In this document: positions 45,545-54,256 of the stretch, piece by piece | How the letters are laid out: each line of letters begins with the position of its first letter | Position numbering within the stretch: the first letter of the stretch is position 1 | Source: UMGS1696 sp964463375 | GTDB taxonomy: Bacteria; Bacillota; Clostridia; Oscillospirales; CAG-272 | Reading direction: 5' to 3' | NCBI GenBank assembly: GCA_964463375.1 | Contig: CAYXBQ010000004.1 | Coordinates: forward strand, 1 to 64,000 | DNA: 64,000 bases | Program-made: the position numbers and the translations under genes | The notes under the pieces: generated by a model | Told to the model about the DNA's origin: nothing | The model's input: the letters and a program-made list of their open reading frames with translations, nothing else | Database searches by the model: none

Positions 45545-47644
45545 TTATTTTTTTGCTTTGGCGCATGCGTCGATGTACACAGCCGCCATGGAAGCAAAGC
45601 CGTGGTTCAGGCTGGCGCTGAGGACGGAGTTTTCCCACAGAGTACCGGTCAGGTCGGCCATGCCGGAGAAGAAGTCCCGGCATTCGGCGATCACCTGGTC
45701 GTGGTAGCCATAGTCCGTCAGCAGCTCCAAACGCAGGTAGTTGCCCACGATGGCGTTGGAGGGATACACGGTGGGGTACACGGTGGCGGTGTCTCTCTTA
45801 GGCCCAAACTGGGTCAGCATTTTCTCGAACAGCGCAGCATCTCTTTCCCGGTCGGCGGTACCAAAGTAGAAGGCGTAATACTGGGTGGTCTCCGTGGTGT
45901 GGCCGGTCTTTGCTAAGTTGCCTTCGCTGTCCCGCACACCGTTGTCCTCGAAGAATTCGCCGTTCCACGCCAGGGTACGGATCATTTTCTTCATCCGCTT
46001 GGCCTTTTCTGCCAGTGCCGGATCGTCATACATTTCTGCCACCGCTTCCAGTGCGGCTGCCCAGATCATGTTGGAGGGATAGTTCACGCCACAGATGTAG
46101 TCCTTATCGTTGCACTTGCTCCATTCGATGAACACCCAGCTTTCCAGGTTTTCCAGCAGGCCAAACTCATTGTAGTACCGGGAGAAGAATTCCACAAGGT
46201 CGTATACCTTCTCCTTGGAGGCGTTCAGCATATCCTGGTCGCCTGTGCGCTTGACGTAGTTGCGCAGCTCTAAGATGTACCACATGGTCCAGTTGGGGAT
46301 GTACACGTGGTCGTTGTGGTCGGCGGGATAGCACATGGGCAGCATCTTCTCCGGCAGGAAGGGAGACTTGTGTGCCATGGCGTAGTTTTGGAGGAAGCTC
46401 TTTTCCACCAGATTGTCCCCGGTGAACAGCGCTTCTGCCCGAGAGGAGAAGTAGCTGTCGCACAGCCAGCCGGCTCTTTCCCGGGAGGGGCAGTCGGTCA
46501 AAATATCCACGGCGTTCTGGGCAAAGGTGTTCACAGCGGCCGCCACGATCTTGTTCAGCTCAGCGTCGCCGTAGTCGTAGGCGTAGCTTGCGGCATCGGG
46601 GTTTTCGTACAGCACCATGCCGAAGTCAGACAGCTCCACCGTTCCTTCCGGGATCACCACATTGGCAAAGCGTGCGGCATTGGCTTCCATGGAGATGCAG
46701 GTATAGGTGCCGGGTGCAAAGGTATACTTCACCACATTGCAGCAGTTGTTCCGGAAGGGTGCTACTTCTTTGTAGGTACCCTTATCGGTCAGGATCTCGT
46801 CAAAGAGGATGTACAGGGTAGCAGCCGTCTTGGCCTGTACACGGAAGGAGAAGAAACCGGTGACGGTTCTGCCAAAGTCGCACACCTGGTACATTTTGGG
46901 GCCCAGCTCGCCCGCTTTTCCGGCGGCAGTGGCGGCATAGGTGAACTGACCTGCTTCTGCCACGGCATCCTCTTCCAGCTCCTCCGGCAGGTAGCCCTTG
47001 AACTTGTCGTTATCCACGTAGTACGCTCTGTCCCGCCAGGGGGCTGCGTCGGTGTTGATCCCGATCGTGCCGTATTCCACATAGGCTTTGGTGGGCAGCA
47101 GATCCAGCTTGGGATAGTGTACATACCGGGGCAGCAGTGCATTCATCGCCACGGCTTCCGTTTCCACAGGGGTGCGGGCACCGACCTGACCGGCATAGAA
47201 GGCGGCGGGATCGTCCTGCATACGATAGCTTTCGGTGAAGGCACGCTGGAAGCTGAAGCGGCGTACCTTCTGCACCCGTTCGGTCATACGATAGGCAGTG
47301 AAGTCTGCGGCTTCTGCCAAAAGCTTACCGTCCTCTGTGATCTCCGCAGCGAAGAAGGGGTGTTCATCCACCACGTAGAAGGTATTCACGTTGGAGGAAT
47401 GCACGTCGATGGAAAGCATGACGCACTGTCCCGCCCAGGCAGACAGGTCATATTCGTCCACACGGGAGTACCCATGTGCCGCTCTGGCAGGACCGTATCC
47501 CACCAGTTTTCCCCCTACAAACAGCCGATACAGGTTCGATGCCGCCAAAGACAGCTTGGTTCCCGCCTTCGGTGTGATGCTATACTGGAATGTCAGGGCT
47601 ACGTTCCGGGTATCCAAAAGGCCTTTTGCCCAAATGCTATGCAT
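45545..47644 (-). CDS. Putative alpha-L-rhamnosidase (GH78-like)
   Basis: A 699-residue cytoplasmic protein (no signal peptide) with N-terminal beta domains (about 1-330) and an (alpha/alpha)6-barrel region (about 350-650). The region DILTDCPSRERAGWLCDSYFSS matches the GH78 catalytic signature, where the acid residue normally sits in this stretch; the family hydrolyses terminal alpha-L-rhamnose. The substrate is not proven, and related GH families share the barrel. ATG at 47644 follows TGAGGT. It is divergent from the GH95 gene and shares a promoter element with it. Downstream on the same strand lies proBAC, without a clear terminator between. Confidence 0.75.
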   Translation of the reverse strand: MHSIWAKGLLDTRNVALTFQYSITPKAGTKLSLAASNLYRLFVGGKLVGYGPARAAHGYSRVDEYDLSAWAGQCVMLSIDVHSSNVNTFYVVDEHPFFAAEITEDGKLLAEAADFTAYRMTERVQKVRRFSFQRAFTESYRMQDDPAAFYAGQVGARTPVETEAVAMNALLPRYVHYPKLDLLPTKAYVEYGTIGINTDAAPWRDRAYYVDNDKFKGYLPEELEEDAVAEAGQFTYAATAAGKAGELGPKMYQVCDFGRTVTGFFSFRVQAKTAATLYILFDEILTDKGTYKEVAPFRNNCCNVVKYTFAPGTYTCISMEANAARFANVVIPEGTVELSDFGMVLYENPDAASYAYDYGDAELNKIVAAAVNTFAQNAVDILTDCPSRERAGWLCDSYFSSRAEALFTGDNLVEKSFLQNYAMAHKSPFLPEKMLPMCYPADHNDHVYIPNWTMWYILELRNYVKRTGDQDMLNASKEKVYDLVEFFSRYYNEFGLLENLESWVFIEWSKCNDKDYICGVNYPSNMIWAAALEAVAEMYDDPALAEKAKRMKKMIRTLAWNGEFFEDNGVRDSEGNLAKTGHTTETTQYYAFYFGTADRERDAALFEKMLTQFGPKRDTATVYPTVYPSNAIVGNYLRLELLTDYGYHDQVIAECRDFFSGMADLTGTLWENSVLSASLNHGFASMAAVYIDACAKAKK

Positions 47645-47687
47645 ATGTATTACCTCATATTTTCATAAGATTGCAAGTTACGCTGTT

Positions 47688-47716
47688 ATATTACCACATT
47701 TCCCCTGAAATTGCAA
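47688..47716 (-). promoter_or_regulatory. Promoter of the GH78-like gene
   Basis: On the minus strand TTGCAA (47711-47716) and TAATAT (47688-47693) are 17 bases apart. The spacer shares GGAAATGTGG with the divergent GH95 promoter. Confidence 0.75.
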
Positions 47717-47841
47717 CCCATTTCTGTGAATTCTCGGCCGGGAGGGATAGTTCTATACATTTGCGGCGTGGGAATTTGCCTCTCTCTTCATGAAATCTTT
47801 CTTCCAGTCTATACACGAAATACATTATTCACAGAAATCCC

Positions 47842-47870
47842 TTGCATTTTTACAGGAAATGTGGTACGAT
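47842..47870 (+). promoter_or_regulatory. Promoter of the GH95-like gene
   Basis: TTGCAT (47842-47847) and TACGAT (47865-47870) are 17 bases apart with an extended TGG. The spacer ends in AGGAAATGTGG, as in the divergent promoter. Confidence 0.7.
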
Positions 47871-47877
47871 AATGGTA

Positions 47878-47931
47878 GTTCCCCATTTCCGTGGCGTTCC
47901 CCATTTTCATGGTGTTCCCCATATTCATGGC
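47878..47931 (+). repeat. Three 18-bp tandem repeats in the GH95 leader
   Basis: Units at 47878-47895, 47896-47913 and 47914-47931 share GTTCCCCAT-TTCATGG with few changes. They start at the predicted transcription start, so they may be operator or leader elements. Confidence 0.85.
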
Positions 47932-47961
47932 GATGGGAAAAAACAAAAAGGAGCAATACCT

Positions 47962-50277
47962 ATGGAACTGTTTTATAAAGCACCGGCTGCCAACTGGCTG
48001 GAAGCACTGCCGCTGGGCAATGGCAGACTGGGCGCTATGGTATATGGCGATCCCCGGCACGAGACCATCCAGCTCAACGAAGAATCCCTGTGGAGCGGGC
48101 GGTATGATCCCGAGGCGGACAATCCGGACTGCGCACCCATGCTGGACGAGATCCGGAAGGCCATTTTTGCCGGCGACTATGCCCGTGGCGAAGAGCTGAC
48201 CAACACCTACATGATCTGCCGGGGCGAAGGCTCCGGGGCACGGGGAGAGAAGGGTCCCTACGGCAGCTACCAGACGGCTGGGGAGCTGCACATCGATTTC
48301 ACCTATGCCGACGACACCATCACCGATTACAGCCGGAATCTGGATCTGGTCAGTGGGCTGGCCTCTACCCGGTTCCAGGCTGGCGGTGCGGCGGTGAAGG
48401 GATATGTATTCAGCTCGCTGGCTGCCGGTGTGACCATCTGCTATTACACCAGCGATGCACCGTTCACAGCCTCCTGCCGGTTCACCAGAGACCGTGCGGT
48501 ATGTGGTGCGGATCCGGCAGAGCGTACCCTGTTCATCAAGGGCACCTTCCCTGCCGATCCCACCGAAGGCGACGGTCTGGCCTATGCTACGGCAGCAAGA
48601 CTGTATCCCACCGGCGGTACGCTGACCCAGGATGGCACGGGACTGGTGGCGAAGGATGTAACGGCGCTGGCCATTGTGCTGGATACCCAGACCACCTATG
48701 CGGCTCCTGTGCCGGATGTGGGTGTGGCGCTATGCCGGGATCCGGAGGTGCCCTTTGCCACCTGCCTTGCCCAGATCGACAAGTATCCCATCCGCAATGC
48801 CTCCGACGTAGAGGATCTGTTCTCCGAATCGGCACACATTCTCTCCGGCTTCATGAACCGGGTACAGCTGGAGCTGGACGGCAAGGATCCTGCCCTCCGT
48901 GCACTGCCCACCGATGAGCGTCTTCGCCGGATGCAGCAGGGGGAGAGCGACACGGGACTGCTGATCACCTACTTCGCCTTTGGCCGGTATCTGCTGGTAT
49001 GCTCGTCCTACAACTGTCGTCTGCCTGCCAACCTACAGGGGATCTGGGCGGACACCTATGAAACGCCCTGGAGCGGCGACTACCACATCAACATCAACCT
49101 GCAAATGAACTACTGGCTGTCGGAGACCTGCAACTTAGGAGAGCTGAATGCGTCTCACTTTGACTACATCCGGTTCCTGTCCGAGCATGGTACCAGAACC
49201 GCCAAGATCCAATATGGTGCAGACGGCTGGTGTGCCCATACCAGCACCACGCCCTGGGGCTTCACGGCACCGGGACAGAACGCCTCCTGGGGTTCCTTTA
49301 TGGCTGCCGGTGCCTGGTGCTGCACCCACATTTGGGAGCGGTATGCCTTCTCCGGAGACAAGAGCGTGCTCAGCGACTACATCGACGTGCTGATCGGTGC
49401 CTGCCGGTTCTTCATGGATTATTTGGTGGAGGATCCCCGCACCGGTTACTATGTCACCTGCCCCTCCAACTCGCCGGAGAACCACTTCCGGGATCCTGTG
49501 ACCGGTGGGGTCTGTGCCATTTGCGCCGGTCCTGCTATGGACAACGCCATCCTGCGGGATCTATTCACCCAGACGGCCGCTGCTCTGGAGATCTTAGGGC
49601 GGGGCGAAGATCCGCTCTGTGACAAGCTGAAGGCGCTTTGTGCCAAGCTGCCCCCCATCCAGATCGGCAAGCATGGGCAGATCATGGAGTGGAGCGAAGA
49701 CTTCGAGGAGACCGAACCCGGTCACAGACACGTGTCCCAGCTGTACGCCCTGCATCCCTCTGCCCAGATCACGGAAAGCACACCGGAGCTGCTTCGTGCT
49801 GCCGGAGTCACGCTGGAAAGACGGCTGTCTGCGGGCGGCGGTCACACTGGTTGGAGCCGTGCCTGGATCGTGAATTTCTATGCACGGTTGGGTCAGGGTG
49901 ACAAGTGTCTGGAAAACCTGCACGCACTGCTGGCAAAGTGTACCCTGCCCAATATGTTCGACAACCATCCGCCGTTCCAGATCGACGGCAACTTCGGTGG
50001 TGCCAACGGGATCGCAGAGATGCTGCTGGCCAGCCACGATGGCAAGATCGTTCTGCTGCCGGCACTGCCCACCGATCCGGCCTGGGCCTCCGGGAAGGTC
50101 ACCGGTCTGTGTGCCAGAGGCGGCTATCGGGTGGACATGATCTGGAAGAACCGTCGTGTGGTCCGCTTCACCATCCATTCAACCCATGGTGGTCCGGTGA
50201 CGGTGCGGGTACACGGCAAGGATCACACCTACCACACCGAGGCCGGCCGGGATCTGGTCTGCGAGCTGCTGGTGTGA
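47962..50277 (+). CDS. Putative alpha-L-fucosidase (GH95)
   Basis: A 771-residue enzyme of GH95, whose members remove alpha-1,2-linked fucose (some remove alpha-L-galactose). The N-terminal beta-sandwich starts WLEALPLGNGRLGAMVYG, a family hallmark. The barrel has HININLQMNYW (from about residue 376, carrying the paired asparagines), CPSNSPEN and GGHTGWSRAW near the C-terminus. No signal peptide, so intracellular action on imported oligosaccharides is likely. ATG at 47962 follows AAAGGAG. Divergent from the GH78-like gene; a glycan-degradation locus is inferred. Confidence 0.92.
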   Translation: MELFYKAPAANWLEALPLGNGRLGAMVYGDPRHETIQLNEESLWSGRYDPEADNPDCAPMLDEIRKAIFAGDYARGEELTNTYMICRGEGSGARGEKGPYGSYQTAGELHIDFTYADDTITDYSRNLDLVSGLASTRFQAGGAAVKGYVFSSLAAGVTICYYTSDAPFTASCRFTRDRAVCGADPAERTLFIKGTFPADPTEGDGLAYATAARLYPTGGTLTQDGTGLVAKDVTALAIVLDTQTTYAAPVPDVGVALCRDPEVPFATCLAQIDKYPIRNASDVEDLFSESAHILSGFMNRVQLELDGKDPALRALPTDERLRRMQQGESDTGLLITYFAFGRYLLVCSSYNCRLPANLQGIWADTYETPWSGDYHININLQMNYWLSETCNLGELNASHFDYIRFLSEHGTRTAKIQYGADGWCAHTSTTPWGFTAPGQNASWGSFMAAGAWCCTHIWERYAFSGDKSVLSDYIDVLIGACRFFMDYLVEDPRTGYYVTCPSNSPENHFRDPVTGGVCAICAGPAMDNAILRDLFTQTAAALEILGRGEDPLCDKLKALCAKLPPIQIGKHGQIMEWSEDFEETEPGHRHVSQLYALHPSAQITESTPELLRAAGVTLERRLSAGGGHTGWSRAWIVNFYARLGQGDKCLENLHALLAKCTLPNMFDNHPPFQIDGNFGGANGIAEMLLASHDGKIVLLPALPTDPAWASGKVTGLCARGGYRVDMIWKNRRVVRFTIHSTHGGPVTVRVHGKDHTYHTEAGRDLVCELLV

Positions 50278-50284
50278 GCACACG

Positions 50285-50527
50285 ATGAACAAACGATTTT
50301 CCTATACAAAGTGGATCTCATCCTGTATCCTGTCGCTGTATTTGTCCCTGACCATCCAGGCCGGTGGCTATTCCCCCACACCGGAGACAACGGCGGTCAC
50401 GTTTCCGGAGAATGATACCCATGCCGGGCTTGTGGCGGCGGTGCTCTTTGGGGTGATCGTACTGGTGGGCATCATCCAGATCGCCACCCGGAAATGGCAG
50501 GATCGGGGCGACGGAGACAAGGGCTGA
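50285..50527 (+). CDS. Small membrane protein of unknown function
   Basis: An 80-residue protein with a signal-like hydrophobic N-terminus (about 10-27), a Pro/Thr-rich outside segment (28-45) and one membrane segment (about 46-66). It starts 7 bases after the GH95 stop codon with a poor ribosome site, suggesting translational coupling. No family recognised. It precedes a large anchored protein. Confidence 0.65.
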   Translation: MNKRFSYTKWISSCILSLYLSLTIQAGGYSPTPETTAVTFPENDTHAGLVAAVLFGVIVLVGIIQIATRKWQDRGDGDKG

Positions 50528-50571
50528 GTCCATGGAAGAAAGAACCCCATCGGAAAGGAGGGTGGCATAAG

Positions 50572-53500
50572 ATGGTACGGCGCAAGCGGCATATGCTGTG
50601 GCTGTTTTGGGTCTGCGTAGGACTGGTGTTCTGCCTATCTCAGACCATCTCTGCCGCCGCCTTTCAGAATGCATATGTGCGAACACTATCCGATTCCGGG
50701 GAGCTTGGCAGCTACCTGACCACGCCTGTGGATGATTTTTCCGGGCACTGGGAGTTTGCGGGAGATGTTCCCGCCTATCCCACTCGTGGAGAGGACCGGG
50801 GGCTGGGGATGCTGCTGCTACGGGATCTGCACAACCGGGAGGGCTATATGGCCTTCCAATATTTGGATACGCTGTCTCTCCGGGATGCCACGGCGCTGTC
50901 CTATGGGATCTACATCACCGAGGCTCCCGCAGCCTCTGCCGAGGTCTACACCATCACCACCACCGTGACCTGCGGCAGCAATACCATGGAGGGGACGGTG
51001 CAGGTGGATGCGGGAAAGTGGTATTTGGTGTACAGCGCACTGCCATCGGCGGCACAGCGGCGGGATGTGGACAGCATCCAGATCCGCATCGACTATGGGG
51101 ACACGGCCTCCCCCACCCAGGTGCGCCTGACCTCCCCCTGTGCCACGGATGACAGCTGTGCCTTTGTGAACCGCTTTGCCACCGAGTATGTCACAGCTGC
51201 TCTGGGGCAGGTGAAAAGCGACTCGTCCCGGCTGCTTTTGACACCGGACAATGGCGGTGCGGTCAGTCTGTCTGCCGATCTGCTGCTGCCCCAATATGTG
51301 GAGCCCTATGTATCCGGCTGGTACATGGCGGTGACGGTATCCGGTACGGCAGAAGGGGGAGCGGTATCCATCGGTGCTACCTATGGAGAGAATGAGTACA
51401 CCTCCCCGTCCCTCTCCGTACAGGCGGGTACCCACACCTACTATTTTCCCGTGCCTACGCCGCAATATGCGTCGGACGATACCACCTCGACGGGGGGACG
51501 ATATGTGCAGCTGCCCACCATGCCGGATTCCTACAGCATCCATTTTCAAGGGGTAAAGAGTGCCACATCCGCACCCTTTCAGGTGACAAGGGTATCGTTT
51601 TATCCCCTGGAAAGCACCGATGGTACGGAGCGGGGGATGGCTAAGGCATGGGTGAACGGGAACTTAGGCAGTGTGACGGAAGCCTCCGTCCAGAACGGCA
51701 AGATCGTCTACAGCGGCAAGCTGACCCGACAGGCCGTCATCGACTACAGCGAAAGCGATGTGGCACTGCTGGCTGTCCCCATTTGGGATCGCTATGCCCT
51801 GACCGACGTGGAATCCTCCACGGTGGATGATTCCACAGTGGAGCTTTCTCGGATGCGGGTGTCCAAAAACTTCACCTTCACCCTGGACGCCAACGACCTG
51901 CGGACCTATGCCTCTGCCTATCTGTTTTATGCAGCCCTGCGGGTGGAGGTACCGGTACAGGATCCCACTGCTCCGCCGGAGGTCACCTATCTCCCCCTGC
52001 ATGAGCCGCAAATGCTCACCGGTGTCGATCCATCCCCCTGTAGTGTGTCCATGTTCGGGCTCCACGGCGCCGACACGGTGGGGGTATTTGAATCCAATGT
52101 GTCCCATGTGACCGTGGATGTGTTCTGGGATCAGCTATTGGCCACCAGCGGTACCGGTGTGGTCTGCTCCTTCGGGGGCAAGAGCTGGCACCTGTCCCAA
52201 AGCTATTTGGAGCAGCTGGACAACGATGTGCTGTTCTACATCGATGCCGGGCTGGAGGTCAGCCTGCGGATCTTGTCCGGTACACCCTTTGCCGGCAGTG
52301 ACAGCACGGCGGAGTCCTATCTGCCCTTGGTGGATACCGAGGAGACGGCAGCTGCCTATGGGGCGGTGTTGTCCTATCTGTGCAGCCGGTATCCCGGTGT
52401 GGCCTCCATCACGCTGGGCAAGGGGATCAACCACAGCCAATACACCGGACTGTCGCTGGCATCTCCTGCATCGGTGCTGGGGCAGGTGGCCTCCCTGGCG
52501 GCTATGACCTACGAGGTAGCACGGCTGACCATTCCGGATGTGTACATCGTGGTGCCCTTTTCCGATGACCATGTGTATGCGGCAAACGAAGCGCTCTCAG
52601 ACGTGACCACCCTGTCTCCTGCCTTTGCGCTCCTGCTGTTTGCCGATGCGCTGGAGGAGCTGGGAGACATCCCCTGGGTGGCATCCTGGCGGTTCGAGAG
52701 CGACCTTTTGCCCGGCGGCTCCACCCTTGCGGAAACGGCGGCACTGCCCAGTCGTTGGAAGGGGATGCTACAGCAGCTGGGACTTTCGGGGTTCCGGGAT
52801 TTTCTCTACCGCTGGGAACCGGAGAGCTGCCTTTCCGGGGAGAACACACCCTATCTATTGACCGAGCGGTATGCGGCGCTGTGTCAAGCACTGGCGGGGG
52901 CTTCTCCTCGTGCCGTGGTGCTGTCCCTGAGCCGGATCGCCGATACAGTGGATCCTGCCATGTATGCAGACATGACGGCCCTTCAGGATCCATCCGGCAA
53001 GCAGATCCATAGTCGGCAGGTCATCTCCCGCACCGGGCTATTGTCCACGGGAACCGGAGAGACAGTCGAGGATGGAGCCAGCCGGTACACCCTGTGGGAC
53101 TTTTCGAATTCCTACAGTGCAGAGGGCTTTATTGGCAGTGGCGGGATCGATACCATTGCCACCACCTATAGTCCGGAGATGCTGGCGCTGACTGGGACAC
53201 ACAGTCGTGTGCTGCGGACCACCATGCCCCTGCGGACGGAGGCCGGTGCAGATGGGATCCTGCTGCGAAACTTTGCCGGAAGTATAGATCTATCCCAGAT
53301 CGACAGCTTGTCGTTCACCTTCCGGCTGACCGGTGACCAGGGGAGCATGCCGCCTACGGTGGTATTTTTCCTGGGCGCCGAGGACTGGCGTATGGAGTAT
53401 CACGTCAGCGGCATCGTCGGTGGGGGGATCATGACCGTGACCTGCCCGCTGGATGGGCTGGAGGATACCATGCGCTGCGGGTACATCGGCGTGATGCTGT

Positions 53501-53736
53501 CGGGAGACACGGAGATCACCTTTGATCTATCTGCCGTATCGGTATCCAGCACGGCACTGGACGAGATGGCTCTTGCCGCCCGGTTCACGCCTGTCCCCAC
53601 AAATACGCCGGGATCCCGCTACAATACGGAGATCCTATACATCCTGCTTTTGGTAGTGGTAGCCACGCTCTGCATAGCGGTGCTGCTGGTACGGCGGGAA
53701 CGAGAAGAAGAGGAAGAAGGTGTCCAAAATGGCTGA
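50572..53736 (+). CDS. Large secreted membrane-anchored protein, possible glycan-active enzyme
   Basis: A 1054-residue protein with a signal peptide (about 1-28, ending SAA), several beta-rich segments, and a C-terminal membrane anchor (about 1022-1042) followed by acidic residues. The middle (about 490-800) reads like a TIM-barrel (VTVDVFWDQLL, LEVSLRILSG, ASITLGKGINHSQY, VYIVVPFSDDH, ASWRFES), reminiscent of DUF5722-type or glycoside-hydrolase-like proteins, but I cannot name a family with certainty. ATG at 50572 follows GGAAAGGAGG. It sits in line with the GH95 gene and overlaps the next small membrane protein gene, suggesting a surface role in the same glycan locus (inference). Confidence 0.75.
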   Translation: MVRRKRHMLWLFWVCVGLVFCLSQTISAAAFQNAYVRTLSDSGELGSYLTTPVDDFSGHWEFAGDVPAYPTRGEDRGLGMLLLRDLHNREGYMAFQYLDTLSLRDATALSYGIYITEAPAASAEVYTITTTVTCGSNTMEGTVQVDAGKWYLVYSALPSAAQRRDVDSIQIRIDYGDTASPTQVRLTSPCATDDSCAFVNRFATEYVTAALGQVKSDSSRLLLTPDNGGAVSLSADLLLPQYVEPYVSGWYMAVTVSGTAEGGAVSIGATYGENEYTSPSLSVQAGTHTYYFPVPTPQYASDDTTSTGGRYVQLPTMPDSYSIHFQGVKSATSAPFQVTRVSFYPLESTDGTERGMAKAWVNGNLGSVTEASVQNGKIVYSGKLTRQAVIDYSESDVALLAVPIWDRYALTDVESSTVDDSTVELSRMRVSKNFTFTLDANDLRTYASAYLFYAALRVEVPVQDPTAPPEVTYLPLHEPQMLTGVDPSPCSVSMFGLHGADTVGVFESNVSHVTVDVFWDQLLATSGTGVVCSFGGKSWHLSQSYLEQLDNDVLFYIDAGLEVSLRILSGTPFAGSDSTAESYLPLVDTEETAAAYGAVLSYLCSRYPGVASITLGKGINHSQYTGLSLASPASVLGQVASLAAMTYEVARLTIPDVYIVVPFSDDHVYAANEALSDVTTLSPAFALLLFADALEELGDIPWVASWRFESDLLPGGSTLAETAALPSRWKGMLQQLGLSGFRDFLYRWEPESCLSGENTPYLLTERYAALCQALAGASPRAVVLSLSRIADTVDPAMYADMTALQDPSGKQIHSRQVISRTGLLSTGTGETVEDGASRYTLWDFSNSYSAEGFIGSGGIDTIATTYSPEMLALTGTHSRVLRTTMPLRTEAGADGILLRNFAGSIDLSQIDSLSFTFRLTGDQGSMPPTVVFFLGAEDWRMEYHVSGIVGGGIMTVTCPLDGLEDTMRCGYIGVMLSGDTEITFDLSAVSVSSTALDEMALAARFTPVPTNTPGSRYNTEILYILLLVVVATLCIAVLLVRREREEEEEGVQNG

Positions 53737-54025
53737 GAAGCAAAATGGAAACGCAGCACAGTTTACGATCTATCGTGCCATTGAGTTGGTGCTTTGTCTG
53801 CTCGTAGTGCTGGTAGGGGTACTGTACCTGAAGTGGCGGGCGCTCCCGCTGGGGCTGGTACTGCCGGTCTACATCGTGACGTTCGTCGCTATCCCGATCC
53901 TGCGGTACTTTGACGGTCGGAAGCGTGGTGTCCAGGGTACGGCCCAGTGGCTGACCGTTGGGATCGCATCGCTGCCTGCCATTGCGCTGATCGTAGCGCT
54001 GGTGGTGTATGCGGCACAGGGCTGA
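53729..54025 (+). CDS. Small three-segment membrane protein
   Basis: A 98-residue protein with predicted membrane segments at about 12-32, 38-56 and 72-95 and a short basic loop (RYFDGRKRG). ATG at 53729 overlaps the end of the large anchored protein gene by 8 bases. No family recognised. A terminator follows. Confidence 0.75.
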   Translation: MAEKQNGNAAQFTIYRAIELVLCLLVVLVGVLYLKWRALPLGLVLPVYIVTFVAIPILRYFDGRKRGVQGTAQWLTVGIASLPAIALIVALVVYAAQG

Positions 54026-54045
54026 TCGCCACGCACAAAAAAACG

Positions 54046-54090
54046 GAGTCGAAGGATGCTGTTGTTCTACGCATCTTTCGGCTCTTTTTC
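54046..54090 (+). terminator. Terminator of the GH95 operon
   Basis: GAGTCGAA-GATGC and GCATC-TTCG-CTC arms (54046-54059 with 54071-54084), followed by a T run. Confidence 0.88.
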
Positions 54091-54152
54091 TGTTCTCCGA
54101 TATGGTCGGTATCTGTTTTCAAAACTTTTGTTCTATTTTTTCGCCAAACCCC

Positions 54153-54181
54153 TTGACAAAGAACCGCCGTTCGTGTATACT
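54153..54181 (+). promoter_or_regulatory. Promoter of the SOS cassette with embedded LexA box
   Basis: TTGACA (54153-54158) and TATACT (54176-54181) are 17 bases apart. Within the spacer, AGAACCGCCGTTCG (54160-54173) matches the Gram-positive SOS box core GAAC-N4-GTTC, placed so that LexA would block RNA polymerase. A GTTCCC/GGGAAC hairpin follows in the leader. Confidence 0.88.
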
Positions 54182-54256
54182 ATAGACGTGCTCTAAAAAA
54201 CAACCGTTCCCGCCGCTCGTTCTAATCACGGGTGTGGGAACCAAGGAGGTATCGCT

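Noticed and set aside
46307..47668. Long plus-strand frame opposite the GH78-like gene
   Set aside because: Antisense shadow; the sense protein has convincing motifs and a promoter.
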